A stretch of 64,000 bases of DNA from UBA9655 sp963704475 (GCA_963704475.1 OY969900.1:1054001-1118000); one strand, 5' to 3'. Positions 42,664 to 52,024 are shown, counted from the stretch's first letter. The notes: generated from the sequence alone by a model not told the origin. A program made the numbers and translations.

Positions 42664-42861
42664 ATGAATCTCTCTAAAAAACTTATGTTAAGCCTACTCA
42701 GTGCCTTTCTTTTGGTTAGCTGTGCTCCACAGAAAAAAGAGGAACTGCCGCCAACACAGCCAGAAGAAGTGACCCCAGCAGAAAAAGAAGGACTTTCTCC
42801 TGAACAACAACAAAAGCTTCAGATAGATGAAGATGAAGTGATGACCAATCCCCCAGGGTGA
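42664..42861 (+). CDS. Small predicted lipoprotein
   Basis: 65 residues: MNLSKKLMLSLLSAFLLVSC with a lipobox (LVSC), then a Pro/Glu-rich mature chain (PPTQPEEVTPAEKEGLSPEQQQ). The ATG at 42664 has AAGAAGGG upstream and gives a clean signal peptide; the frame opens earlier at 42634. Unknown function, possibly a small envelope linker. Confidence 0.6.
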   Translation: MNLSKKLMLSLLSAFLLVSCAPQKKEELPPTQPEEVTPAEKEGLSPEQQQKLQIDEDEVMTNPPG

Positions 42862-42919
42862 GGGTTGATAAGGGCCAATTGAAACATACTCCCCCCTTGT
42901 CAGTTTCGAATGAGACGTG

Positions 42920-43055
42920 ATACCACTTATCAATCAAGCGGCAGACAAAACTGGGTTGCTTCGTCGCCTTCGGCTCCTCGCAATGACGCCAATTTCCGTC
43001 ATTGCGAGCGAAGCGAAGCAATCCAGAATATCCACCTATTGAAGCGAAATGGTAT
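42920..43055. repeat. Family B element (MITE-like), copy 2
   Basis: 136 bp, inverted relative to copies 1 and 3: ATACCACTTATC ... GAAATGGTAT. It ends 40 bases before anmK. Confidence 0.85.
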
Positions 43056-43094
43056 GAGAGTAAGGCGAGGACAAAATCTGAGGTCAGTATAAAA

Positions 43095-44195
43095 ATGAAA
43101 ACCCTCTGGGCATTGGGCCTTATGTCCGGTACGTCAGCCGATGGGGTAGATGGGGCTCTCATTCAAACAGATGGGGTCACCATCACCCAGTTTGGCCCCA
43201 CCCATTACAGTCCCTATCCAGTAGAGATCAAACACCAAATCCTTGAGGCCTATGGTCGCTGTCCAGGCCCAGAGATCACGCCTCTTTCTGAGGTGATTAC
43301 GCGCCATCATGCGGACGTTGTTTTTGAACTTTTTAAAAAAACAACGTACAAAATTGATGTGATTGGATTCCATGGTCAAACGCTTTTTCACAGCCCTCCT
43401 CAAACCTATCAAATTGGGGATGGATCCATGCTTGCGTCTCTCACAGGCATTCCGGTTGTGGAGCAATTCCGCACCCAGGACGTTGCCCTTGGAGGACAAG
43501 GGGCACCGCTTGTACCCGTATTTCATCAAGCCCTTGCCAAAAATCTTCCCAAGCCGCTGGGAGTCCTCAATATCGGTGGCGTTGCAAATGTGACCTGGAT
43601 CGGTAACCATGAAGAGGACCTCTTGGCTTTTGATACAGGCCCAGGCAATGGCCTTATTGATGATTGGGTCAGAGAGACACAAGGTCTTTCCTTTGATGAG
43701 GGGGGAAAAATTGCCGCCCACGGTCAGGTGGATGAAAATCTTCTGAAGCGCTGGCTGTCTCATCCTTTTTTCTCGCAAAAGCCGCCTAAATCCCTCGACC
43801 GCAAGATGTTCCGGTCTTGTATAGAGGATGTGAGAGCGCTCTCTTTTGAAAACGGAGTTGCAACGTTAACCGCCTTTACCGCTCATTCTTTTGCGCAGGC
43901 TTTACAGTATCTTCCCGAAAAGCCTTTTTTGTGGGTAATTGCCGGAGGTGGTGCCCACAACAAAACACTTCTCACCATGATTCAAAAAAAGGTTGATGGA
44001 GAGATAAAGAAAGCCTCTGAGATAGGATGGAATAGTGACGCCCTTGAAGCACAAGCCTTTGGATTTCTTGCTGTAAGATGCTTACATTATCTTCCTATTT
44101 CTTTTCCCACTACCACAGGGGTGCCGTACTTTCTCAGCGGGGGGAAGATCGTTAAGCCTACTGGACGCCTCCCACTCGCAGAAAAATGCAAGTAA
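43095..44195 (+). CDS. anmK: Anhydro-N-acetylmuramic acid kinase
   Basis: Converts 1,6-anhydro-MurNAc, released in cell-wall turnover, to MurNAc-6-phosphate for recycling. 366 residues: GLMSGTSADGVDGAL (ATP-binding P-loop-like start), GFHGQTLFHSPP, LGGQGAPLVPVFH, LNIGGVANVTWI, DTGPGNGLIDDW, and VIAGGGAHNKTLL. The ATG at 43095 is where the family begins; the frame upstream reads from element B. Bases 43507-44164 are repeated at 49175-49832, and the last nine residues lie outside the repeat. murQ is not adjacent. Confidence 0.95.
   Translation: MKTLWALGLMSGTSADGVDGALIQTDGVTITQFGPTHYSPYPVEIKHQILEAYGRCPGPEITPLSEVITRHHADVVFELFKKTTYKIDVIGFHGQTLFHSPPQTYQIGDGSMLASLTGIPVVEQFRTQDVALGGQGAPLVPVFHQALAKNLPKPLGVLNIGGVANVTWIGNHEEDLLAFDTGPGNGLIDDWVRETQGLSFDEGGKIAAHGQVDENLLKRWLSHPFFSQKPPKSLDRKMFRSCIEDVRALSFENGVATLTAFTAHSFAQALQYLPEKPFLWVIAGGGAHNKTLLTMIQKKVDGEIKKASEIGWNSDALEAQAFGFLAVRCLHYLPISFPTTTGVPYFLSGGKIVKPTGRLPLAEKCK
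43507..44164 (+). repeat. Direct repeat, left copy: anmK 3' portion
   Basis: 658 bp shared with 49175-49832 without gaps (constant offset 5668). I see only two base differences by eye. Confidence 0.92.
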
Positions 44196-44219
44196 TCATT
44201 AAAATGAATTACAATACCA

Positions 44220-44247
44220 TTGACAAATTGTTAATGAAAATTATATG
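44220..44247 (+). promoter_or_regulatory. Promoter for the Nudix-like secreted protein
   Basis: TTGACA (44220-44225), 16-base spacer, TATATG (44242-44247). A family A element follows at once and would form the 5' leader of the transcript. Confidence 0.5.
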
Positions 44248-44260
44248 TGTAATAAGATGT

Positions 44261-44455
44261 AATTGCAAAATTATTTTCCCGGTTGTCATCCTCGAGCTAG
44301 AAGTTCTTGATTTGCAATGCAAATCCTAGAACTTCTTCATCGAGGATCTTCTCAAATGAGGCAAGATCCTCGGTTCAAGAAAAGATAATGTTTTCCTTCG
44401 AAAAACAAACCTTTTCTAGCCCGAGGATGACAAGGGTTGGTTGAATTTTGCAATT
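44261..44455. repeat. MITE-like palindromic repeat, family A (copy 4)
   Basis: 195-bp copy of family A (AATTGCAAAATT ... AATTTTGCAATT), with three extra bases (ttc) in the middle. It ends 36 bases before the start codon of the 1552-residue protein. Confidence 0.85.
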
Positions 44456-44490
44456 CCCTCATAAGTATTGGCTTATTTTTTTGGTGTCAT

Positions 44491-47400
44491 ATGAATTTTA
44501 AAAGATTTACTGCCTTATTAACAACGACAAGCATTGTTCTTCAGATATCGAGCCCCTTGTTCGCGGTGGGTGATACCATCGATGGCGTACAAAAGAACAC
44601 AAGGCAATTTCCTAAGATTCGGTCACTGCCCGCTTCTCTTACATTCGAAGCATCAGCAGGAAAGACAGGGGCGGGGGTGTTGCATTATGCTCGTGGGAAA
44701 GATGGGAAGATCCAGGTTCTTTTAGGTCTGCGAGACGATCAAGAGACTTGGTGTAATCTTGGGGGCGTCAGTGATGAAGAAAGCACTTCCTCCGAAGCTC
44801 TTTCAGCAGATCTCGCACAAACAGCCGCCAGAGAAGTTGAGGAAGAATCCAACGGCATCTTCGCCCACCATCCTCGCCTCTTACGCCTTCAGCCATTTAT
44901 AGACACTTTTGATCCTGTAAAAAACAAGGGCTTCTTGTATCGGATGTATTGGCAAGAAGTTCAATACGTTCCAGAAGAAACGCTGAAAGCAGAGATGGAG
45001 AAAGCAACAAAGCATCATTGCAAGGAATATAGAGATTTCCGTTGGGTTTCGGTTCAAAAAGTCTTGCAGGCTATAAGAGCTGGCCATTCGATTGTACGTA
45101 TCGATGAGCAGGCTGCAGACCCTGCTCATCATGGGGAGAAGGCTGCTGGGGATGCGACCGCAGCAGGAAGTACTTCAATAGGTAAAGACTTGACCCTTTT
45201 TTCCCCTCTGTTTAAAACCCTTTCCACACCCGCAGGGAATCGGATCTTGAAAACTCTCAGCGAGAACGGGCAACTCTCAGCTTCTAAGAAAGAGCACCAA
45301 TCGCGTCTGTATGTATTATCAGGAGATGACTCCCCTCTCTCTGATAAAGATATCTTTGATGAAGATATCAGTGTTCATTGGATCCATCAAGACATCTCGC
45401 AGCCTCAAGATCGTGGGTATCACCCCCTCCCCTTTGGACAGGACGCTTCTGGACGAACGTCAGCCAAACGTCAAATTATACGTCAGACAGAGGTTTTATG
45501 GGAAGAAGAGGTGCCTTTCGATGCCGCACGCGCTGAGGATACGTTTGCCGCTGCCGTTGCTGCTCATGGTATTGCCTTAATGGAATTGAAAGAGGGAACA
45601 ACAAAGCTAAAAAAGTTTGATGGAAAGTTCTCTCGGGAAGTTCGAGTAGCTAAAGCCGTTGCTAACGCTAAGGTAAGAAACGCTACTGCCCGCGCTTCTT
45701 CTGTCACTCCTTCTGCCGCTCCAGCACAGGAGGGCTCACAAGCCTCTCATAACGAAGACCTGACCCCCAGCCAAACCCATCTTCTGATGGTTTTAGGCCC
45801 AGAGTATAAACGGCCCAGCGACTTTCCGGATGCAGCAGATGCCCATCGGGCTGCAGATCTTGCCAATATTCGTGAATATTCGAAGAGATATACAAACAAT
45901 GCAGAGTTTTGTAAGGCCGAGATTAAACATGATGTCACCCTCTTAGACAGCGACTACGAGTGTCTTGCTGATGTGTTGGCGTGGGATAGAGCTCATCAAA
46001 AGGATGCTACCTTTTTTCATGCTGCCAATGAGGAACTCAGTTGCCTTTTCCGAGCCTTTACCAATTTGCGAGAAGTCCTCACCCTTACGTCTTTAAAACA
46101 TAACCTTGCTCTTCGAGGCACTGGTCTCTATTTCCATGGTGTTAAAACGATGGCTGATGTATTTAAAGAATACGGTCTCAGTGATTATGAGAAAGGTCGT
46201 CACAACCTTGTCTTGTCTGCTAATTTTGCTCTTCTTGCGGGGCTAACCACCACAAGAACAACTTCGTCTTCGCTCGCCTATCTGCTCGCCAATCATAGCG
46301 TAGCACCTCCAGACGTTGCTGCAAAATTTGAGGAAGCCACAGCCTTGAATGGATTTACGGCAAGTTTTTCCTATTATGAATCCCTTTTTAAGCAATTTTT
46401 GGCTTATAGAAATCCTTCTCACCCTAATAGTGTGATGCTTGGATTGCGGCTGAAGCGTGAGCTCTTAGACACCTATACCTCGCGTGGTCATTTATACACC
46501 GCTGAAAACGCTGCGAACGAAGAAAATAGTACTCAGCACACCCTAGATGCCATCTCTCAAGAAGCGCAACGCTTAAGCCTAAATTCTGAAAAATTTGATG
46601 TGGAAACAGAACGTAAACGCAAGCTTTTTCCTGAAGCGCGGATCCTTCTTCATCCTAATATTATGTACGACCCTGAAAAAGTTCAGGTTGAAGCCTTTGA
46701 TCGGTTCCCTTTAACTCCTGAACAACAAAAGACATTCACCCAAGAAATGGGACGCGTTAGCTGGGCCCTAGCTGCAGATTGGCTTGCACAAAAAACAACA
46801 ACGACGGAGGATAAAGATCCTCCTTTAAAAGCCCTTTATAAAAGAGCTTACAAAGCCTTAACGGGACAAGACGCGCAGGAAACTCTCGCTACAGAAAGTT
46901 TTGTGCACTTAGTACGGCAGGGGCACCTTGAGGGAGTCAAACAGTTTTTAACTCTTAACTCAGCTGTATTACAGAGTGGGAAAATAACCCCAGAGGATCT
47001 CCTCAGCGCTGCTATAGAGAGCCATAATCCACAGATGCTTCCGTATGTGATTGAGGACGTTTTGCGTACGACGGCTTCAGCGTTGTATTCTCCGCAACAG
47101 TTTTCTGTGATGATACGTAAGTTATTGGCTTTAGGAAAAAGTGAGAGCCTCTCTTATCTTCTGCAGAATTACGAGCGCTTGCAAGAAATTCCAAGAGAAA
47201 CAAAACTTTTCTGGGTCGACAGAGTTAAAACCGATCCGAGTTTACCCACCTTTCTCTCCGTTTTGATGTCTAAGGATCCTGAACTTACACCTGATATTGT
47301 ACAAGCTGTTATAGCACCTAAACAAAATAATACATTTATATCTACGGCTCTTTTTGAACACGTGATAAGGGCAAGTCAGACATCTCCTCAAAAAGCGTTA

Positions 47401-49149
47401 GAGATGTATGCAGCGTATATTGCAGATAAAAACCCAGCAGCGGGTGATATCTACGAAAAATTAGAGTGTCTGCATAAGGCAGGAGCTGATCTCTTTGCTC
47501 AGGATTTAAAAACAGGGGAGCCTCTTATTTTTAAGTTTAAGAATACGAGTGTTACGGATGTTTTTTTGGACAGTCTCTCTTCAAGTCCAGGATTTTTTAC
47601 TGCTCGAAATAAAGAAGGATTGACTTGGTTACAACTTCTTCAAAGAGAATATATGGAAGGAGGGCCTAACACTATGCCTTATATATTTGAAAAAATATTT
47701 ACGAAATCAGGAAGAAGTTACGAAGCTGAATCTTATCCACCTTTTGCGCAAATGTTCCCGCAAATGTTCCCAAATAATAATATAGTGCCCAAAAACCCCT
47801 TTCGTTATCCCGATACACGTCAATGGTTAGAGCGCCTCATGCAAGAAAATACTCCGGAAGGGTTAACAAAACTTGCTCAGACGTGTCCAGATCCTCAACT
47901 CTTGTTGCATGACACAAGATTTAACTTTTCAAACATTTTGAGTACAAGGTGGTATACGGGTTATGAAACAAGACAAAAGTGGCTCGAGGAAATCTCAGCA
48001 GCTATCGCATCCAATGATAAAAGCACCGTTACGCGCCTTATTTCAACGTTCCCGCCAGGTGTTGAGGAATTTACTTCTAGTCCCATTCTATCGAGTCTCC
48101 GCAATTCTGCTGAAGAAATAAAAGCTCTTGAAGACACCTATATCACACGGAGAGATGAGTTAATGCAAACGGAACGCACTTGGGCTGACACCGTAAAAAC
48201 AGCAATTGGAACGCAGAACCTTCAAACCACGCAAGAGGCTCTAACAAAGATGCCTGATTCTATTTCGTATGAGATATTTGAAGAACTTGATAACCTCTTG
48301 AAGTCTACATTTCCTGTTCCTAATATTCAAGATCTTCAAGAGGCCGCTCGTAAAAAAATTGAAGACTGGAATACGGAGATGACGGCCGCACTTTCCGCAA
48401 CCCCTTATGAATTGCCGCGCCTTAGTGGTCTGCTCGATCATGTTCCTTTAATCCGTGAACTACAACAATACGTGGCTTATTTTACAAAAAAGGACCTATT
48501 GCCTCTTCTTCCACGTGTTTTACGCATCCTTTATCCAGAGGATCTGAATGTTAAGAAGTATAACGATCCTATAGTTCTTCCATTTGATTTTTCATTCGAA
48601 AATATTTCTCTCATCGGTTATGCTCTTTTGTTCCAGCACATCTCTCTTCAGGCACTTTCTGCGCTAGGTCAAAATTTAGACAGTGCAGAAACAGAAAAAA
48701 TGGCCTTACAAAGCATGACGACAATGAATTTTGGAGGTTTTCTTGATCAGTCTGATGTATCTCAGGTTCAAAAATTATGGGGGAAGTACCCAGATATTTT
48801 TACTCTTAAAACAGAGACGCAAGATTTCTTCGGAGCTTCTTTAATGTACTTGCCAGCAGAGTTAAGGCAAGCTCTGGCTCTAAAATATAAAGAGAAGCTG
48901 AAGGAACAGTGGCAAGAGGCGCGTATCCCTTATCTATGGCTTTTGCTTGACGATGAAGAGGATATTGGATTCTTATCCACCCTTTTTCAGGAAGATCCCT
49001 CTTTAGGAGAACTTACAACCCCAGAAGGCGCAACAATTTATGACTATATGGTGGAGGAGGAAAATTTTTCTTCCGCATTTCAGAAGAAAATCCGGGTTAT
49101 TTTGGAGAACGCCAAGAAGCGTATGACTCCTACACCCCAGCGGGCATAA
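44491..49149 (+). CDS. Giant secreted protein with Nudix-like N-terminus and ankyrin-like C-terminal part
   Basis: 1552 residues, no full-length family recognised. A signal peptide (FTALLTTTSIVLQISSPLFA) is followed by a Nudix-like fold at about 55-200: LHYARGKDGKIQVLLGLR, then GGVSDEE... and AAREVEEESNGIF, a Nudix box (about 91-123) with a few extra residues. The middle (about 460-760) is helical and unassigned. From about 800 there are ankyrin-like pairs (TESFVHLVRQGHLEGVKQFL, EDLLSAAIESHNPQMLPYVI). Exported Nudix plus solenoid suggests a host-directed effector or a periplasmic nucleotide hydrolase (inference). The ATG at 44491 starts the signal peptide. Flanked by the anmK direct repeats. 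Confidence 0.7.
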   Translation: MNFKRFTALLTTTSIVLQISSPLFAVGDTIDGVQKNTRQFPKIRSLPASLTFEASAGKTGAGVLHYARGKDGKIQVLLGLRDDQETWCNLGGVSDEESTSSEALSADLAQTAAREVEEESNGIFAHHPRLLRLQPFIDTFDPVKNKGFLYRMYWQEVQYVPEETLKAEMEKATKHHCKEYRDFRWVSVQKVLQAIRAGHSIVRIDEQAADPAHHGEKAAGDATAAGSTSIGKDLTLFSPLFKTLSTPAGNRILKTLSENGQLSASKKEHQSRLYVLSGDDSPLSDKDIFDEDISVHWIHQDISQPQDRGYHPLPFGQDASGRTSAKRQIIRQTEVLWEEEVPFDAARAEDTFAAAVAAHGIALMELKEGTTKLKKFDGKFSREVRVAKAVANAKVRNATARASSVTPSAAPAQEGSQASHNEDLTPSQTHLLMVLGPEYKRPSDFPDAADAHRAADLANIREYSKRYTNNAEFCKAEIKHDVTLLDSDYECLADVLAWDRAHQKDATFFHAANEELSCLFRAFTNLREVLTLTSLKHNLALRGTGLYFHGVKTMADVFKEYGLSDYEKGRHNLVLSANFALLAGLTTTRTTSSSLAYLLANHSVAPPDVAAKFEEATALNGFTASFSYYESLFKQFLAYRNPSHPNSVMLGLRLKRELLDTYTSRGHLYTAENAANEENSTQHTLDAISQEAQRLSLNSEKFDVETERKRKLFPEARILLHPNIMYDPEKVQVEAFDRFPLTPEQQKTFTQEMGRVSWALAADWLAQKTTTTEDKDPPLKALYKRAYKALTGQDAQETLATESFVHLVRQGHLEGVKQFLTLNSAVLQSGKITPEDLLSAAIESHNPQMLPYVIEDVLRTTASALYSPQQFSVMIRKLLALGKSESLSYLLQNYERLQEIPRETKLFWVDRVKTDPSLPTFLSVLMSKDPELTPDIVQAVIAPKQNNTFISTALFEHVIRASQTSPQKALEMYAAYIADKNPAAGDIYEKLECLHKAGADLFAQDLKTGEPLIFKFKNTSVTDVFLDSLSSSPGFFTARNKEGLTWLQLLQREYMEGGPNTMPYIFEKIFTKSGRSYEAESYPPFAQMFPQMFPNNNIVPKNPFRYPDTRQWLERLMQENTPEGLTKLAQTCPDPQLLLHDTRFNFSNILSTRWYTGYETRQKWLEEISAAIASNDKSTVTRLISTFPPGVEEFTSSPILSSLRNSAEEIKALEDTYITRRDELMQTERTWADTVKTAIGTQNLQTTQEALTKMPDSISYEIFEELDNLLKSTFPVPNIQDLQEAARKKIEDWNTEMTAALSATPYELPRLSGLLDHVPLIRELQQYVAYFTKKDLLPLLPRVLRILYPEDLNVKKYNDPIVLPFDFSFENISLIGYALLFQHISLQALSALGQNLDSAETEKMALQSMTTMNFGGFLDQSDVSQVQKLWGKYPDIFTLKTETQDFFGASLMYLPAELRQALALKYKEKLKEQWQEARIPYLWLLLDDEEDIGFLSTLFQEDPSLGELTTPEGATIYDYMVEEENFSSAFQKKIRVILENAKKRMTPTPQRA

Positions 49150-49174
49150 GTTTTCTTGGGCAACGAGTGCGTAT

Positions 49175-49860
49175 CGCTTGTACCCGTATTTCATCAAGCC
49201 CTTGCCAAAAATCTTCCCAAGCCGCTGGGAGTCCTCAATATCGGTGGCGTTGCAAATGTGACCTGGATCGGTAACCATGAAGAGGACCTCTTGGCTTTTG
49301 ATACAGGCCCAGGCAATGGCCTTATTGATGATTGGGTCAGAGAGACACAAGGTCTTTCCTTTGATGAGGGGGGAAAAATTGCCGCCCACGGTCAGGTGGA
49401 TGAAAATCTTCTGAAGCGCTGGCTGTCTCATCCTTTTTTCTCGCAAAAACCGCCTAAATCCCTCGACCGCAAGATGTTCCGGTCTTGTATAGAGGATGTG
49501 AGAGCGCTCTCTTTTGAAAACGGAGTTGCAACGTTAACCGCCTTTACCGCTCATTCTTTTGCGCAGGCTTTACAGTATCTTCCCGAAAAGCCTTTTTTGT
49601 GGGTAATTGCCGGAGGTGGTGCCCACAACCAAACACTTCTCACCATGATTCAAAAAAAGGTTGATGGAGAGATAAAGAAAGCCTCTGAGATAGGATGGAA
49701 TAGTGACGCCCTTGAAGCACAAGCCTTTGGATTTCTTGCTGTAAGATGCTTACATTATCTTCCTATTTCTTTTCCCACTACCACAGGGGTGCCGTACTTT
49801 CTCAGCGGGGGGAAGATCGTTAAGCCTACTGGCCTGCCGCGTCACTCACTTCTACAGTGA
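49175..49860 (+). pseudogene. anmK: Truncated second copy of anmK
   Basis: Carries the last two-thirds of AnmK (from LVPVFHQALAKNLPKPLG to the FLSGGKIVKPTG end) but lacks the N-terminal ATP-binding part, so it cannot be a working kinase. The frame is still open and two differences from the complete gene are visible, so the copy is young or kept similar by gene conversion. After position 49832 it diverges and ends LPRHSLLQ. It lies between the giant secreted protein gene and the PLL-repeat gene. Confidence 0.92.
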
Positions 49861-49868
49861 CGTGGCAG
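49834..49868 (+). terminator. Hairpin at the end of the anmK copy
   Basis: CTGCCGCGTCACT and AGTGACGTGGCAG form a 13-bp stem (one G-U) with a 9-base loop, starting one base after the duplication ends. No clear T-run follows, so it may be a terminator or a recombination-associated palindrome. Confidence 0.5.
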
Positions 49869-49875
49869 TGAGGTC

Positions 49876-49904
49876 TTGACAGAAAAATTAATAATTCCTA
49901 TAAA
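49876..49904 (+). promoter_or_regulatory. Promoter of the PLL-repeat protein gene
   Basis: TTGACA (49876-49881), 17-base spacer, TATAAA (49899-49904); start codon 39 bases on. Its TCTTGACAGAAAAA is identical to 14 bases of the groESL promoter. Confidence 0.7.
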
Positions 49905-49942
49905 ATAAATTATAAGTCGTTTAACTAAAGTTTGGTTTGTCT

Positions 49943-52024
49943 ATGAAAAAATTATTTGTTCTTTCTTCGATGGTTCTTTTATCAACAACATTTTTTGTAT
50001 CAGCAATGGACGAAGATGGCGAATCTGCACGAGAAACAGCTTTTATAACTTATGTCGCCCCTCTCTTAGAAAATATGGAAGATGCTGAACGTAACACCGT
50101 ACAAGCCGCTATGCGTTTGTGTCAATCCAGCGAGATTAGGGGGCGAGGATTAAGTGTTAGAAATTCCCTATCTCTCTTAGACGGTGCGTCCTTTGATGCG
50201 CGTAAGGAGGCAATACGCTGGATGTTATTGAAAAGTGCTGACGAAATTGATGCCCGGGTACTTACTTGGAACAGAGATTTCTCCCATCTCTTAAGCAGCG
50301 CAGATTATTATGAATGTGCAAACGTAACATGTCGTGTGCTATCTTCTCCTTCGCTTCAGGAAATGACTAATTGTGCCATAGTTCTTAACGTTAATGTCCG
50401 TCCTTTATTAGGCGGTCTAAGTCCAGAGCAACGCGCAAACGTGTTTCTCTCCACACTTCGTCTTAGGCTCACTGCCGAAGAAATCGCTGCCAGGGAAATA
50501 GCCTTTAGCGCTCATGTCTCCCCTTTATTAGGCGGTCTAAGTCCAGATCAACGCGCAAACATGTTGATCTCCACACTTCGTCTCACCGCCAAAGAAATCG
50601 CTGCTTGGAAAGAAGCTTTTAACACTCATGTCTCCCCTTTATTAGGCGGTCTAAGCCCAGATCAATACAAACACGTGTTGCTCTCCACACTTACTCTCAC
50701 GGCCGAAGAAATCGCTGCGCGTGGCATAGCTTTTAGCACTCATGTCTCTCCTTTATTAAAAGGTCTAAGTCCAGAGCAACGCGCAAACGTGTTTCTCTCC
50801 ACACTTCGTTTTAGGCTCACTGCCAAAGAAATCGCTGCCTGGGAAATAGCCTTTAGCGCTCATGTCTCCCCTTTATTAGGCGGTCTAAGTCCAGATCAAC
50901 GCGCAAACATGTTGATCTCCACACTTCGTCTCACCGCCAAAGAAATCGCTGCTTGGAAAGAAGCTTTTAACACTCATGTCTCCCCTTTATTAGACGGTCT
51001 AAGTTCAGAGAACCGCGAGCACGTGTTGTACTACACACTTCATCTTAAGGCCGAAGAAATCGCTGATCGTACAAGAGCTTTTGGCACTCATATCTCCCCT
51101 TTATTAGACGGTCTAAGTTCAGAGAACCGCTGGAACGTGTTGTACTCCACACTTCATCTTAAGGCCGAAGAAATCGCTGCTTGGAAAGAAGCTTTTAACG
51201 CTCATATTCTCCCCTTATTAGAAGCTGCAACGCCAAGTCAACGCACAACCATGCTGTTCTCCACACTTCATCTTAAGGCCGAAGAAATCGCTGATCGTAC
51301 AAGAGCTTTTGGCACTCATATCTCCCCTTTATTAGGCGGTCTAAGTCCAGAGAACCGCGGGAACGTGTTGTGCTCCACACTTCGTCTTAGGCTCACTGCC
51401 GAAGAAATCGCTGCCAGGGAAATAGCCTTTAGCGCTCATGTCTCCCCTTTATTAGGCGGTCTAAGTTCAGAGAACCGCGGGAACGTGCTGCTCTCCACAC
51501 TTCATCTTAAGGCCGAAGAAATCGCTGCTTGGAAAGAAGCTTTTAACACTCATGTCTCCCCTTTATTAGGCGGTCTAAGTCCAGAGAACCGCGGGAACGT
51601 GTTGTGCTCCACACTTCATCTTAAGGCCGAAGAAATCGCTGACCGTACAAGAGCTTTTGGCACTCATATCTCCCCTTTATTAGGCGGTCTAAGTCCAGAT
51701 CAACGCGCAAACATGTTGATCTCCACACTTCGTCTCACCGCCAAAGAAATCGCTGACCGTACAAGAGCTTTTGGCACTCATATCTCCCCTTTATTAGGCG
51801 GTCTAAGTCCAGAGAACCGCGGGAACGTGTTGTGCTCCACACTTGATCTTAAGGCCGAAGAAATCGCTGCTTGGAAAGAAGCTTTTAACGCTCATATTCT
51901 CCCCTTATTAGAAGCTGCAACGCCAAGGAAACGCACAACCATGCTGTTCTCCACACTTCATCTTAAGGCCGAAGAAATCGCTGATCGTACAAGAGCTTTT
52001 GGCACTCATATCTCCCCTTATTAG
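49943..52024 (+). CDS. Secreted protein of tandem 38-residue PLL repeats
   Basis: 693 residues, no known family. Signal peptide KKLFVLSSMVLLSTTFFVSA, about 130 residues of degenerate repeats, then about 14 well-kept units of 38 (sometimes 40) residues with consensus AF-x-x-HVSPLLGGLSPDQR / ANMLISTLRLTAKEIAAWKE. Each unit predicts two helices, so the whole should form an alpha-solenoid, a likely binding surface. Units fall into subtypes (SAHV, NTHV, GTHI, NAHILPLLEA), and blocks of several units are duplicated. The array ends abruptly (THISPY) by a frame change at a junction between two subtypes. ATG at 49943; an in-frame TTG at 49937 is less likely. Exported; target unknown. Confidence 0.75.
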   Translation: MKKLFVLSSMVLLSTTFFVSAMDEDGESARETAFITYVAPLLENMEDAERNTVQAAMRLCQSSEIRGRGLSVRNSLSLLDGASFDARKEAIRWMLLKSADEIDARVLTWNRDFSHLLSSADYYECANVTCRVLSSPSLQEMTNCAIVLNVNVRPLLGGLSPEQRANVFLSTLRLRLTAEEIAAREIAFSAHVSPLLGGLSPDQRANMLISTLRLTAKEIAAWKEAFNTHVSPLLGGLSPDQYKHVLLSTLTLTAEEIAARGIAFSTHVSPLLKGLSPEQRANVFLSTLRFRLTAKEIAAWEIAFSAHVSPLLGGLSPDQRANMLISTLRLTAKEIAAWKEAFNTHVSPLLDGLSSENREHVLYYTLHLKAEEIADRTRAFGTHISPLLDGLSSENRWNVLYSTLHLKAEEIAAWKEAFNAHILPLLEAATPSQRTTMLFSTLHLKAEEIADRTRAFGTHISPLLGGLSPENRGNVLCSTLRLRLTAEEIAAREIAFSAHVSPLLGGLSSENRGNVLLSTLHLKAEEIAAWKEAFNTHVSPLLGGLSPENRGNVLCSTLHLKAEEIADRTRAFGTHISPLLGGLSPDQRANMLISTLRLTAKEIADRTRAFGTHISPLLGGLSPENRGNVLCSTLDLKAEEIAAWKEAFNAHILPLLEAATPRKRTTMLFSTLHLKAEEIADRTRAFGTHISPY
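50408..52020 (+). repeat. 114-bp tandem repeat array coding for PLL repeats
   Basis: Period 114 bp (for example ggcggtctaag at 50531 and 50645), 120 bp where an extra Arg-Leu is coded. About 14 units plus a partial one. Multi-unit blocks recur; 50511-50640 is repeated at 50861-50990. Confidence 0.92.

Noticed and set aside
46085..46560. ADP-ribosyltransferase-like motif in the giant secreted protein (Arg, STS-like, ExE-like)
   Set aside because: Only loose, widely spaced matches; insufficient without a structure model.
49003..49446. Minus-strand open frame in the anmK copy
   Set aside because: The same shadow frame exists opposite the intact anmK (43134-43778); it is antisense to conserved coding DNA.
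50408..52024. Possible TAL-effector-like DNA-binding repeats
   Set aside because: LSPDQ...SPLL superficially recalls LTPDQ...LPVL, but the period is 38-40 rather than 33-35 residues, there is no variable diresidue pattern, and the protein has a Sec-type signal peptide.
50408..52024. CRISPR array
   Set aside because: The repeats are contiguous, coding, 114 bp long and without unique spacers; no cas genes are present.
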